Of a stretch of DNA of 64,000 nt, positions 19,214 through 28,565 are shown in pieces. The position numbers and the translations under genes were made by a program. Position 1 is the first letter of the stretch. Each line of letters starts with the position of its first letter. The stretch is from Phaeobacter sp. CECT 5382 (lineage in GTDB: Bacteria; Pseudomonadota; Alphaproteobacteria; Rhodobacterales; Rhodobacteraceae), in the NCBI RefSeq assembly GCF_001457775.1, contig NZ_CYSG01000003.1:124001-188000 (forward strand), in the 5' to 3' direction. The notes below the pieces were generated by a model, which had not been told where the DNA came from, searched no databases, and was given only the letters and a program-made list of their open reading frames with translations.

Positions 19214-20047
19214 ATGGAAACCGTCTCGGAAAACAAAGCCTTTGGTGGCCAGCAGGGTGTCTACCGTCACAAAAGCGCCGTCACCAATTGCGATATGACC
19301 TTTGGCCTGTTCCTGCCCGAAGAAGCACAGGATGGCCCAGTGCCTGTCCTGTGGTATCTCTCTGGCCTGACCTGCAACCATGAAAACGCCATGACCAAGG
19401 CAGGCGCCCAATCCTGGTGCGCCGAGCAGGGCATTGCCATTGTCTTTCCCGACACCTCGCCGCGCGGCGAAGGCGTCGCCGATGACGCCGCCTATGATTT
19501 GGGCCAAGGCGCTGGTTTCTACGTGAACGCGACGCAAGCCCCCTGGGCGCCGCACTTCCAGATGTGGGACTATGTGGCCGAAGAGCTACCTGCCCTGCTC
19601 GGCGAGAATTTCGCCATTGACCTCAACCGCCAGGCCATCACCGGCCATTCCATGGGTGGTCATGGAGCCCTGACCCTGGCGATGAACCTGCCCGGGCGCT
19701 TTCGCTCAGTGTCGGCCTTTGCGCCAATCTGCAATCCCACAGGTGCCGACTGGGGCCGCAAGCAGCTTTCGGCCTACCTTGGCGATGACGAAACCAACTG
19801 GGCCAAACATGACGCATCGCTCCTGATGCGCGAAAAAGGCTTTGACGGCCCTATTCTGGTCGATACCGGCACCACCGACCAGTTCATCGACCTGCTACGC
19901 CCCGAAGCGCTGGCAGCAGCCGTGGCGGAAAAGCGTCAGGAGGCCATCCTGCGCCTGCAGCCGGGCTATGATCACAGCTATTTCTTTGTGTCCAGCTTCA
20001 TGGAAGATCACGTCACCTTCCACGCCGAAGCTCTGTATCGGGACTAA
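19214..20047 (+). CDS. fghA: S-formylglutathione hydrolase
   Basis: Hydrolyses S-formylglutathione to formate and glutathione, the second step of glutathione-dependent formaldehyde oxidation. 277 residues, normal for the family. It is an alpha/beta hydrolase with Ser146 in GHSMGG, Asp in TGTTDQF and His in GYDHSYFF near residue 252. The motif LSGLTCNHENAM is characteristic. It opens a run of seven closely spaced plus-strand genes. The glutathione-dependent formaldehyde dehydrogenase is not in the window. It may clear formaldehyde made by GbcAB nearby (inference). Confidence 0.93.
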   Translation: METVSENKAFGGQQGVYRHKSAVTNCDMTFGLFLPEEAQDGPVPVLWYLSGLTCNHENAMTKAGAQSWCAEQGIAIVFPDTSPRGEGVADDAAYDLGQGAGFYVNATQAPWAPHFQMWDYVAEELPALLGENFAIDLNRQAITGHSMGGHGALTLAMNLPGRFRSVSAFAPICNPTGADWGRKQLSAYLGDDETNWAKHDASLLMREKGFDGPILVDTGTTDQFIDLLRPEALAAAVAEKRQEAILRLQPGYDHSYFFVSSFMEDHVTFHAEALYRD

Positions 20048-20050
20048 GTC

Positions 20051-21559
20051 ATGACAACTCCTACAACCTCGACCATGACAGATTTCGACTACGACTATGA
20101 TCTTGTCATCATCGGATCCGGCCCCTCGGGGCGGACCGCTGCCATTCAGGCCGGCAAACTGAAACGCCGGGTCCTGGTCATTGACCGGGCAGACCGGCTG
20201 GGCGGTGTTTCGGTACATACCGGAACCGTGCCGTCCAAAACCCTGCGTGAAACCGTGCTCAACCTTTCTGGTTGGCGCGAGCGCAGCTTTTATGGCCGTT
20301 CCTACCGGGTGAAAGACCAGATCGCCGCCGAAGACCTGAAGGCCCGGCTGCATATGACGCTGGATCACGAGGTCGACGTGCTGGAACACCAGTTCAACCG
20401 CAACCACGTGGAATGGCTGGCGGGTCTGGCCAAATTCATCGGCCCCAACGAGGTCGAGGTCGCCACCGAGGCCGGCGACACCACCCGGATCACCGGCGAG
20501 AAATTCCTCATCGCAACCGGGACACGCACGTACCGGCCAGACGATGTACCTTTCAACGGCAAAACCGTTGTCGACGGCGATGAGTTCCTCGATATGGCCT
20601 CGATCCCGCGCTCCCTGATTGTGGTTGGCGCCGGCGTCATCGGCGTGGAATATGCCACCATGTTTTCGACCCTGGATGTACGCGTCACCCTGATCGAACC
20701 CCGCGATAGCTTTCTGGACTTCATCGACAGCACCCTCATTCAGGACTTCACCCATCAGATCCGCGAAAACGGCGTTGATCTGCGCCTTGGTGCCGCCATC
20801 GACAAGATCGAAGACGCCGGCAGCCATATCGAGGTTTCACTGAACAACGGCCGCCACGTGCGCGGGGAAATGCTGCTGTTTGCGGCCGGGCGCATGGGCA
20901 ACACCGATGGGCTGAACCTCAAATCTGTTGGGTTGGAAACCGATCATCGCGGGCGCCTCAGCGTCGAGCGCAAAACCTATCAGACTGCGGTGCCGCATAT
21001 CTACGCCACCGGCGATGTGATCGGGCATCCCTCACTGGCCTCGACCTCCTTGCAGCAGGGCCGCGTCGCCGCCTGTCACGCGCTGGAGACCCCAACCCTG
21101 CCGGAAAGCCCTTGGTACCCCTATGGCATCTATTCGGTCCCGGAAATGTCCACCTGCGGCATGTCCGAGGAGGAGCTGCAGGAGCGTGGCATCCATTATG
21201 AAATCGGCGTTGCCCGTTTCCGCGAGACCTCGCGCGGCCATATCATGGGGCTGGAACACGGCATGCTGAAAATGCTCATCAGCCTCAAGACCCGCCGGGT
21301 TCTGGGCGTGCAGATCGTCGGCGAAGGCGCAACCGAACTCATCCACATTGGCCAGGCGGTGATGAACCTGCAGGGCACCGTGGACTACTTTGTGCAGAAC
21401 ACCTTCAACTACCCGACCCTGGCCGAAGCCTACAAAATTGCCGGGTTGGACGCCTTTAACCGGATGCCGATCCCGGATGAATTCAAGGCGAAAAAACCGA
21501 CCACGAAGGCTAAGGCCGAACCCGCCAAAGACAGCGCTAGCAAAAAGGCCGCCAAGTGA
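20051..21559 (+). CDS. sthA: Soluble (Si-specific) NAD(P)+ transhydrogenase
   Basis: A flavoprotein that transfers hydride between NADPH and NAD+ in the cytoplasm. 502 residues. It has the FAD-binding [10 protein letters not shown] near residue 20, an NAD-binding [13 protein letters not shown] near residue 195, and the dimerisation domain at the C-terminus. Where disulfide reductases have the redox C-x4-C, this has [12 protein letters not shown], which marks it as SthA rather than lipoamide dehydrogenase. The last 20 residues are a Lys/Ala-rich tail. It starts three bases after fghA and overlaps the next gene in GTGA. Confidence 0.92.
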   Translation: MTTPTTSTMTDFDYDYDLVIIGSGPSGRTAAIQAGKLKRRVLVIDRADRLGGVSVHTGTVPSKTLRETVLNLSGWRERSFYGRSYRVKDQIAAEDLKARLHMTLDHEVDVLEHQFNRNHVEWLAGLAKFIGPNEVEVATEAGDTTRITGEKFLIATGTRTYRPDDVPFNGKTVVDGDEFLDMASIPRSLIVVGAGVIGVEYATMFSTLDVRVTLIEPRDSFLDFIDSTLIQDFTHQIRENGVDLRLGAAIDKIEDAGSHIEVSLNNGRHVRGEMLLFAAGRMGNTDGLNLKSVGLETDHRGRLSVERKTYQTAVPHIYATGDVIGHPSLASTSLQQGRVAACHALETPTLPESPWYPYGIYSVPEMSTCGMSEEELQERGIHYEIGVARFRETSRGHIMGLEHGMLKMLISLKTRRVLGVQIVGEGATELIHIGQAVMNLQGTVDYFVQNTFNYPTLAEAYKIAGLDAFNRMPIPDEFKAKKPTTKAKAEPAKDSASKKAAK

Positions 21560-22014
21560 GCGCGCTGTATATCGATGCGGATGCCTGCCCGGTCAAAGAA
21601 GAGGCCGAGCGGGTGGCCACCCGCCATAAGATCAAGATGTATGTGGTCTCCAACGGTGGCTTGCGCCCCTCGCGTAACCCGCTGGTGGAAAATGTGATCG
21701 TCGATCAGGGGGCAGATGTCGCCGACATGTGGATCGCGGACCGCTGTGGTGCGGGCGATGTTGTGGTGACAGGCGATATACCCCTGGCCGCCAAATGTAT
21801 CGAGGCCGGTGCCCAGGTGCTGCGCCACAACGGTGAGCGTTTCACCCCGGCCAATATCGGCCAGCAGCTGGCGATGCGCGATCTGATGGCAGATCTGCGC
21901 GCCGCAAACCCGCTTGGCGCAGGCGGCTCTGGCAAAGGGTTCACAAAAGCAGACCGCTCCCGCTTTCTGGACTCGCTAGAACGCGAAATCCGCGCCGCGA
22001 AAGCCCACGGCTAA
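21556..22014 (+). CDS. YaiI/YqxD (DUF188) family protein
   Basis: 152 residues. [12 protein letters not shown] near residue 5 and [17 protein letters not shown] near residue 70 are the acidic motifs of DUF188, a PIN-like nuclease fold. The aspartates would bind metal, but the substrate is not known. The GTG start overlaps the sthA stop (GTGA), with AAAAAGG as the ribosome-binding site inside sthA. Confidence 0.9.
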   Translation: MSALYIDADACPVKEEAERVATRHKIKMYVVSNGGLRPSRNPLVENVIVDQGADVADMWIADRCGAGDVVVTGDIPLAAKCIEAGAQVLRHNGERFTPANIGQQLAMRDLMADLRAANPLGAGGSGKGFTKADRSRFLDSLEREIRAAKAHG

Positions 22015-22224
22015 ATCACCACTTCGCCAGGCTGATCAGGGGTCACAGGCTGAATGAGGCGTGTTTGAAGGGCAAAATGCTCCCTCAAACCGCTTCTCAG
22101 CAAAAACCAAAACCTCTGCCACCAGAGGCACGGCAAAATCTTTTCTACGCCTTCCCACCTCCACCCATTGCCCCAGCCCAATATTTGCGCGATGCATCGG
22201 GGTGTATTTCAACGGGAGGCATTG

Positions 22225-23187
22225 ATGAGCGACACCATGAAGGTCAGCCTCCTCGGGCTGTTTGCCGCCGCAGGGTCTGCCATCTGCTTCTCCATCATCG
22301 ACGTCATCGTCAAGTTTTTATCCGGCGACTATCCACTATATCAGGTGGTACTGCTGCGCTCGCTGGTGGCAATGCCGATCCTGCTGTTGATCATCGTGCC
22401 GCTTGAAGGCGGTTATCACGTGTTGCGCACCCGCCAGCCCAAACTGCACCTGATCCGCTGTTGTGCTGTGCTCTTTGCCAATATCTGCTTTTACACCGGG
22501 CTGGCCGTTATGCCGATTGCCGATGCCGTGGCGATTGCCTTTGCCACGCCGCTGATCGTCACCACATTATCGGTGTTCCTGCTAGGTGAGCGCCCCGGCC
22601 CTTGGCGCTGGAGTGCGGTGGCTGTGGGCTTTCTCGGGGTGCTGATCATCATGCGTCCCGGTCCCGGCAGTTTTCAGGCTGCAGCCCTGCTGCCGTTTTT
22701 TGGCGCCTGTGGCTATGCCACGCTGCATGTGCTCACCCGGCGTGCAGGCGGGGCCGACAGTGCGGCCGCCCTGTCGTTTTACCCATCAATGGCATTCCTC
22801 ATTGTCAGTGCTTTGGTGGGGATCACCACGGGCGATGGCCGCTTTGCCGCTGGCGACAATGCTGCGGTGGATTTCATCCTGCGCGCCTGGGTCTGGCCCG
22901 CACCCGGTGATTGGTGGCTATTCGTCGCCCTTGGGCTGACGGCCTCGATCGGGGGCTATATGGTGAGCCTTGCCTATCGATTATGCGAAGCCGGGCTGGT
23001 CGCACCCTTTGAGTATATCGCCATGCCCATGGCGGTGCTCTGGGGTATATTGGTCTTTCAGGAATGGCCTGATCTGCAGGTCTGGCTGGGATCAGCCTTG
23101 ATCATTGGCGCCGGTCTTGTTTCTGTCTGGCGAGAGACCCGCAACAATCGCCCCGTCAACCGTCCCAGACCCCGTTCTACAGGCTAG
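22225..23187 (+). CDS. EamA/DMT family transporter
   Basis: 320 residues with about ten transmembrane helices arranged as two EamA repeats. The first half ends in VGFLGVLIIMRPG, a hallmark of the family; the second ends in ALIIGAGLVSVWRE. A strong GGGAGG precedes the ATG, so the 19 codons open upstream are not included. The substrate is unknown; relatives export amino acids or metabolites. The gap to yaiI is 210 bases, so a separate promoter is possible. Confidence 0.88.
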   Translation: MSDTMKVSLLGLFAAAGSAICFSIIDVIVKFLSGDYPLYQVVLLRSLVAMPILLLIIVPLEGGYHVLRTRQPKLHLIRCCAVLFANICFYTGLAVMPIADAVAIAFATPLIVTTLSVFLLGERPGPWRWSAVAVGFLGVLIIMRPGPGSFQAAALLPFFGACGYATLHVLTRRAGGADSAAALSFYPSMAFLIVSALVGITTGDGRFAAGDNAAVDFILRAWVWPAPGDWWLFVALGLTASIGGYMVSLAYRLCEAGLVAPFEYIAMPMAVLWGILVFQEWPDLQVWLGSALIIGAGLVSVWRETRNNRPVNRPRPRSTG

Positions 23188-23200
23188 GAAGATCCGCACC

Positions 23201-23821
23201 ATGAGCATTCAAGCAGTCGTCTATGATATCGGAAATGTGCTGATCGAATGGGATCCGGAGCGCTTCTATGATACTCGCTTTGGTGCTGAAAGGCGCAAAC
23301 GTCTGTTTACCGAGGTCCCCCTGCACGAGATGAACCTTGGCCTGGATCGCGGCGATCCCTTTCGTGAATCGGTCTATGCGCTGGCCGATCAGCACCCAGA
23401 GTGGCGCGAAGAAATTCGTCACTGGCATGACAGCTGGCTGGATTTCGCCCATACCGACATTCCGCAATCCGTCCGGATCCTACGCCGCCTGCGGGCAAAA
23501 GGCGTGCCGGTCTTTGCCCTCAGCAACTTTGGCATTGGCACCTTCGAGGTCGCGCTAGGGGCCTATCCGTTTCTGGGGGAGTTCGACCAAGCCTATATTT
23601 CAGGGCACTTGGGCTGCATCAAACCGGATGCTGAAATCTACCGGCATCTGGAACAGGGGGCAGGCCTGTCCGCAGACCGGCTGCTGTTTGCCGATGATCG
23701 CCCGGAAAATATCGAAGCCGCCGCCGCACGCGGTTGGCAGACCCATCTTTTCACCACCCCCGAAGGCTGGGCCGCGCGCCTGGTCGACGCCGGGCTGCTA
23801 ACCCCCGAGGAGGCCGCATGA
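23201..23821 (+). CDS. HAD-superfamily hydrolase, YihX-like
   Basis: 206 residues. Motif I is YDIGNVLI with the nucleophile Asp9. The position two residues on is Gly, as in YihX-type sugar phosphatases and HAD-like dehalogenase relatives. Motif II is ALSNF, motif III GCIKPDAEIY, and motif IV FADDRPENI. The helical cap lies between motifs I and II. The substrate is probably a phosphorylated metabolite. The ATG follows the EamA stop by 13 bases, and the stop overlaps the next start in ATGA. Confidence 0.87.
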   Translation: MSIQAVVYDIGNVLIEWDPERFYDTRFGAERRKRLFTEVPLHEMNLGLDRGDPFRESVYALADQHPEWREEIRHWHDSWLDFAHTDIPQSVRILRRLRAKGVPVFALSNFGIGTFEVALGAYPFLGEFDQAYISGHLGCIKPDAEIYRHLEQGAGLSADRLLFADDRPENIEAAAARGWQTHLFTTPEGWAARLVDAGLLTPEEAA

Positions 23822-24735
23822 GCATTCCCTTTATCACCTTTGAACAGGGCGAGGCCCTGCTGGATTGGGTCGAATTCACCGAAGCACTGGCGCAGGGGCA
23901 CAGCCTGCCCAAGGCAGAAATCGGCGACACTTTCCTGTACCGCGATCCTGATACCCTACTCAGCCGCTCTGCCTGGATTGATGGCATGGGACTGGCAGTG
24001 AAAACTGCCAATATCTTTCCGCGCAACCACGATGCAGGCAAGCCAATGATCAATGGCTCGGTCTGTCTCTATTCAGATCTCGACGGCACGCTTGAGGCAC
24101 TGGTGGATTTTCATCTGGTGACCAAGTGGAAAACCGCAGGTGACAGCCTGCTGGGCGCGCGGCGCCTTGCCAATCCAGACAGTCGCGAGATCCTGATCGT
24201 CGGCGCCGGCACCGTGGCAGGTTCTTTGATCGAGGCCTTTGGCACGGCTTATCCGTCGGCGCAGATCCGGGTCTGGAACCGTACCACCTCCAAGGCTGCA
24301 GAATTGGCGACTGCCTACCCAGGCACCAAGGTCGCAGATGATCTGCAGGCTGCCGTTGGCGCGGCAGATATCATCATAACTTCCACCATGTCGTCAAATC
24401 CGGTGGTTCTGGGCGACTGGCTGCGCCCCGGCCAGCACCTGAACCTGATTGGTGCCTATCGCCCTGACATGCGCGAAACCGACGACGCCTCGCTGACACG
24501 GTCGCAAATCTATTGCGACAGTCGCGATACCACGCTGGACCATATCGGCGAATTCAAGATCCCATTGGCCGAGGGCGTGATACAACCCAGCGACGTGTTG
24601 GCGGATTTCTATGCTCTGGATCAGTTTCCCAGCTATGATCCCACGGCCATCACCCTGTTCAAGAACGGTGGCGGTGCTCATCTCGACCTGATGACCAGCC
24701 ACCATATTCTGGAGAAATGGAAAGCCAGCGCATGA
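23818..24735 (+). CDS. Ornithine cyclodeaminase/mu-crystallin family protein
   Basis: 305 residues. Lys62 in VKTANIFP is the conserved active-site lysine of the family. The Rossmann motif GAGTVAG is at residues 129-135. Members include ornithine cyclodeaminase, alanine dehydrogenase and cyclic imino acid (1-pyrroline-2-carboxylate) reductases, and sequence alone does not choose among them. It is coupled at both ends by ATGA overlaps, with the HAD hydrolase before it and the alpha/beta hydrolase after it. Confidence 0.85.
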   Translation: MSIPFITFEQGEALLDWVEFTEALAQGHSLPKAEIGDTFLYRDPDTLLSRSAWIDGMGLAVKTANIFPRNHDAGKPMINGSVCLYSDLDGTLEALVDFHLVTKWKTAGDSLLGARRLANPDSREILIVGAGTVAGSLIEAFGTAYPSAQIRVWNRTTSKAAELATAYPGTKVADDLQAAVGAADIIITSTMSSNPVVLGDWLRPGQHLNLIGAYRPDMRETDDASLTRSQIYCDSRDTTLDHIGEFKIPLAEGVIQPSDVLADFYALDQFPSYDPTAITLFKNGGGAHLDLMTSHHILEKWKASA

Positions 24736-25679
24736 CCTGGCTGCTTCTGATCCCATTGTGCCTTGCCGTCATTGTCATCGCGCCACTGCTGCGCGAGCTG
24801 CGGCGCAGGACAATGGGACCAGAGGCGCGCACGCTGGCGCCCGGGGAGTTTGCCCCGCTGTCACGCGGCGTGACCCATTACCGGTGGATCGGCCCCCGGC
24901 GCGGCCCCATTGCGGTTTGTGTGCACGGGCTGACTACGCCCTCTTTTGTTTGGGGCGGGCAAGAGCAGGGATTGGCAGCAGGACTGGCAGAGCGCGGTTT
25001 TCGCGTGCTCTGCTATGATCTTTACGGGCGCGGGTTTTCCGACCGTCCCGACGGGCTGCAGGACCGGACTTTTTTTGTCGACCAGCTACAAGAGCTGCTC
25101 GACCATCAGGACGTCCGGGGGGATTTTTTTCTGATCGGCTATTCGATGGGCGGCGCCATTGCCACCGCCTATGCCTCTGCGCATCCAGACCGGGTGCGCG
25201 AATTGGTGCTGCTGGCCGCCGCAGGTCTGAAGACCAATCCCGGCAGACTTGCCACCTTCATCCGCAGCCAACGCCCGCTTGGCGACTGGCTGATGATGGC
25301 GCTCTATCCCCGGCTGCACATCCGCGGCACCGAAGCGGAACGCAGCCTGCCATCATCCGTTCCCAACATTGTCGACCTGCAGCAGGCCGAGTTGAAATAC
25401 AAAGGCTTTGTCCCCGCCGTCCTGTCATCGCTACGCGGTATCCTGAACGAGGATATGGGCCCAGATCTGCGCCATATCCACCGCCAGGGTGTCCCCATTC
25501 TGGCCATCTGGGGAGAGGCAGACGATGTCGTTCCTGTCAGCTCCGTCGGGCGGCTGACCGAACAGGCGCGCTCTGCCAGACAAGAGGTGATCAGCGATGC
25601 GGGCCATGGCCTGCCCTACACCCATACCAAAGAGGTGCTCGCGATCCTAGACGCCAACCACCGCCGCGGCCTTGAGTGA
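24732..25679 (+). CDS. Membrane-anchored alpha/beta hydrolase
   Basis: 315 residues. An N-terminal hydrophobic helix (LLLIPLCLAVIVIAPLL) probably anchors it in the inner membrane. The fold carries the oxyanion motif HG at about 65-66, nucleophile Ser138 in GYSMGG, an acid in WGEADDVVP and His in DAGHGLPYTH. The substrate is unknown. Its ATG overlaps the cyclodeaminase stop. It is the last gene of the fghA-led run. Confidence 0.88.
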   Translation: MTWLLLIPLCLAVIVIAPLLRELRRRTMGPEARTLAPGEFAPLSRGVTHYRWIGPRRGPIAVCVHGLTTPSFVWGGQEQGLAAGLAERGFRVLCYDLYGRGFSDRPDGLQDRTFFVDQLQELLDHQDVRGDFFLIGYSMGGAIATAYASAHPDRVRELVLLAAAGLKTNPGRLATFIRSQRPLGDWLMMALYPRLHIRGTEAERSLPSSVPNIVDLQQAELKYKGFVPAVLSSLRGILNEDMGPDLRHIHRQGVPILAIWGEADDVVPVSSVGRLTEQARSARQEVISDAGHGLPYTHTKEVLAILDANHRRGLE

Positions 25680-25802
25680 CGGTGCGAAGAGTGATGGCGC
25701 GAAACAGCGCGGCCTGACGTTGAGCCATCCCCCCCAACAGGTCGCATAGGCGCACAAGTCACGTCACAGCAAAAAGCTTCCACGGCTGAGGTCAGGCTAT
25801 GT

Positions 25803-27047
25803 TCAGGCCGCCGCAGCCTGCGGTGACGGCTCCCGTACCGGCAGATGCACCACCGCGCTGAAGGCACCAACCGCGACACCGATCCACCAGACAAAGGTGT
25901 AATCACCATAGGCGTCATACATCCGCCCGCCCAGCCAGACGCCCAGAAAGCCGCCCAGCTGATGACTGAAGAACACAATACCATAAAGCGTGCCCATATA
26001 GCGCAGCCCGTAAAGATGCGCGATCAGGCCGGATGTCAGCGGCACCGTTGCCAGCCAGAGCGAGCCCATGACCACGGAAAAGATGATCACGCTTGTTGGG
26101 GTGATCGGCATCAGAATAAACATCGACGCGACCACTGTGCGGGCGGCATAGATCGCCGCCAGCAGGTATTTCTTGCTGTAGCGATTGCCCAGCCAACCAG
26201 CGAACAGCGTACCACCCACATTGGCCGCCCCGATCAGCGCAATAGACAGCGCCCCCAGTGCCGAGGTCGAGGTGATACCGATACTATAAAGCGCCCCGCC
26301 CGGCAGGATCGGCCCGCACATCTCGGTGACAAAGGCGGGGAAATGCGCCGTTATGAAAGCCAGTTGATACCCACAGGAGAAAAAGCCCAGAAAGATCAGC
26401 GTAAAGGACGGGTCCCTGAAGGCCTGCTTGAGGATCTGCCCCATGCTCGCCTCAAGTTCTGCCTTGCTGGCGGGGGCAGCGGGCGCGCGCATCAGCGGCA
26501 GGGTCAGGATCAGGGCAAGGACTGCGCCGGCAAAGACCATAAAGACCGACTGCCAGCTCATCATCGACAGCAGGAATTCCGCAGTCGGCGCCCCCACGAT
26601 CTGCCCTGCAGACCCGGCGGCCGTGACAATCGCCAGCGACATTGACCGGTTCGCATCCGAACTGGCCCGTCCTACCACTGCCAGCACCACGCCAAACCCG
26701 GTACCCGCGATGCCAAAACCCACCAGCCATTCATAGGCTTGCATCTCAAACGGCGTCGTAGCCCCTGCGCTCAGCACCAGCCCGGCGGCATAGATGATAG
26801 CACCCAGAATGATAGCCTTGCGGTCGCCAAGTTTCTCTGCCAGCGCGCCAAAGATTGGCTGACCAATGCCCCAGGCCAGATTCTGGATCGCAATCGCCAG
26901 CGAAAACTCTGCCCGCAGCCAGCCGAATTCCTCGGCGATTGGGATCTGAAACACCCCAAATGAGGCCCGCACGGCAAAGCTCGCCATGATAATAACGCAG
27001 CCGACAATCAGCACGGGGGTGAACAGAGGTGTGGCGGTGCGAGGCAT
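25803..27047 (-). CDS. MFS transporter
   Basis: 414 residues with 12 predicted helices. The loop after helix 2 reads FGALAEKLGDRKAI, the major-facilitator signature region. The start MPRTATPLFTPV was preferred, since GGAGAAATACGC lies before it. The arrangement resembles oxalate/formate or monocarboxylate antiporter relatives, but the substrate is open. It converges on the alpha/beta hydrolase gene and is divergent from zapE, with a 233-base AT-rich gap that should hold both promoters. Confidence 0.85.
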   Translation of the reverse strand: MPRTATPLFTPVLIVGCVIIMASFAVRASFGVFQIPIAEEFGWLRAEFSLAIAIQNLAWGIGQPIFGALAEKLGDRKAIILGAIIYAAGLVLSAGATTPFEMQAYEWLVGFGIAGTGFGVVLAVVGRASSDANRSMSLAIVTAAGSAGQIVGAPTAEFLLSMMSWQSVFMVFAGAVLALILTLPLMRAPAAPASKAELEASMGQILKQAFRDPSFTLIFLGFFSCGYQLAFITAHFPAFVTEMCGPILPGGALYSIGITSTSALGALSIALIGAANVGGTLFAGWLGNRYSKKYLLAAIYAARTVVASMFILMPITPTSVIIFSVVMGSLWLATVPLTSGLIAHLYGLRYMGTLYGIVFFSHQLGGFLGVWLGGRMYDAYGDYTFVWWIGVAVGAFSAVVHLPVREPSPQAAAA

Positions 27048-27280
27048 GCGTATTTCTCCAAACAAGAGCACCAAGCCTCAGGCAGAAATTAGCCGCGGTC
27101 AAATCAAGAATTTTGCTTGCATAGTTAAGAGTATTTGATGTGACAAATTCATCCTCGCAATAACGTTGTGTTACAGCTCAGCTTTCTTCGTAACCAGAAA
27201 GCAGCGCGCAAATCCTCGAATGGGGCTTAAACATCACAGCCCGACTTTTCATCGAAGCCCTTGCAGGTTAAGCCTCTGTC

Positions 27281-28357
27281 ATGACCGATCTCAGCACGCT
27301 TTACACCCAAAAGATTGCCACAGGCGATCTGCGCCCCGACCCTGCACAGCAGGCGGTTCTGCCGCAGTTCGATCGGATATCGACTGGGCTAAAGGCCGAG
27401 CCAGTAAAACGCGGGTTGTTCCGGCGTGCCAGCCCGCCACCAGCGCCCAAGGGGCTGTATCTTTGGGGCGGCGTCGGCCGCGGAAAATCCATGCTGATGG
27501 ATCTGTTTGTCGACAGTCTGGGCGATATCCCTGCGCGCCGGGTGCACTTTCATGCCTTCATGCAAGAGATCCACACCAAGATGCATGAGGCCCGCGAACA
27601 AGGTGTGCAAGACGCCCTCGCGCCGGTCGCCGCCGAGGTTGCCGCCACTGTCAGGGTGTTGGCCTTTGATGAAATGCAGATCACCGACATTACCGATGCG
27701 ATGATCGTGGGCCGCCTGTTTGAGGCTCTGTTTGCCGCCGATGTCTGCGTGATCACCACCTCAAACCGGCTGCCGGACGAGTTGTATAAAAACGGCCTCA
27801 ACCGGCAACTGTTCTTACCGTTCATCGATCTCATCAAAGAGAAGATGGAAGTCTGGGAAATGGTCAGCCCCGTAGACTATCGCCAGGACCGTCTAAAGGG
27901 CAGCGAGGTCTATTTCGCCCCGGCAGACGCGGCGGCGCGGGCCAGTGTTCAGTCGATTTGGGAAGACCTGTCCGGGGGTGACGCCCAGCCTTTGACACTG
28001 GAAGTGAAAGGCCGTGAAGTCACCCTGCCCGCCTTTCGAAATGGTGTTGCCCGTGCTGCGTTCTTTGACCTGTGTGGCAAGATGCTGGGGCCGGGCGACT
28101 ATCTCGCCATTGCCGAAGAAGTAAAAGTATTGGTTCTGGAAGACATCCCCCGGCTGTCGCGCAGTAACTTCAACGAAGCCAAGCGTTTTGTCACCCTGAT
28201 CGATGCGCTTTACGAAGCACAGGTACGGCTGATCTGTTCTGCCGCCGCCCAACCCGAATTTCTATATGTCGAAGGCGATGGGGCCTTTGAATTTGAACGG
28301 ACTGCCAGTCGTCTAAGAGAGATGCAGGACAAGAATTGGGGCCAGGACAGCATCTAG
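27281..28357 (+). CDS. zapE: ZapE/AFG1 family ATPase
   Basis: 358 residues. The P-loop GGVGRGKS is at 63-70 and the Walker B LAFDEMQI near 127. The arginine-rich sensor region ITTSNRLPDELYKNGLNR is typical of AFG1/ZapE. In Escherichia coli ZapE helps constrict the Z-ring under stress, and the mitochondrial relative handles misfolded respiratory subunits. It is monocistronic here, and repeat copy 3 lies about 100 bases after its stop. Confidence 0.92.
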   Translation: MTDLSTLYTQKIATGDLRPDPAQQAVLPQFDRISTGLKAEPVKRGLFRRASPPPAPKGLYLWGGVGRGKSMLMDLFVDSLGDIPARRVHFHAFMQEIHTKMHEAREQGVQDALAPVAAEVAATVRVLAFDEMQITDITDAMIVGRLFEALFAADVCVITTSNRLPDELYKNGLNRQLFLPFIDLIKEKMEVWEMVSPVDYRQDRLKGSEVYFAPADAAARASVQSIWEDLSGGDAQPLTLEVKGREVTLPAFRNGVARAAFFDLCGKMLGPGDYLAIAEEVKVLVLEDIPRLSRSNFNEAKRFVTLIDALYEAQVRLICSAAAQPEFLYVEGDGAFEFERTASRLREMQDKNWGQDSI

Positions 28358-28461
28358 TCTGTTCTGCGCCAAGCGATACAGCCAAAACATAGTAGGGGCG
28401 CTGCCGTCTGTGTTTGCGACACATTCAATCGGGGTATGTCCAGCCAGATGAAATCCAGCCA

Positions 28462-28533
28462 CGCCGCGTCAGCGGCGCCGGGCCCAACGGGTGAGAAACA
28501 TTCTGCAAGAATGTTGCGAGATGGGCGGGAGCC
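28462..28533 (+). repeat. Dispersed structured repeat, copy 3
   Basis: Hairpin CGCCGC-GTCA-GCGGCG is followed by CCGGGCCCAACG. A long second hairpin AACATTCT-GCA-AGAATGTT lies at 28497-28515, and GGGCGGGAGCC closes the element. It lies between the converging zapE and folC genes. The hexamer AGCCAC occurs at both borders (28457-28462 and 28530-28535). Confidence 0.82.
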
Positions 28534-28565
28534 ACTACTTGCCTGACTCAGCTTGCCGGACCTAA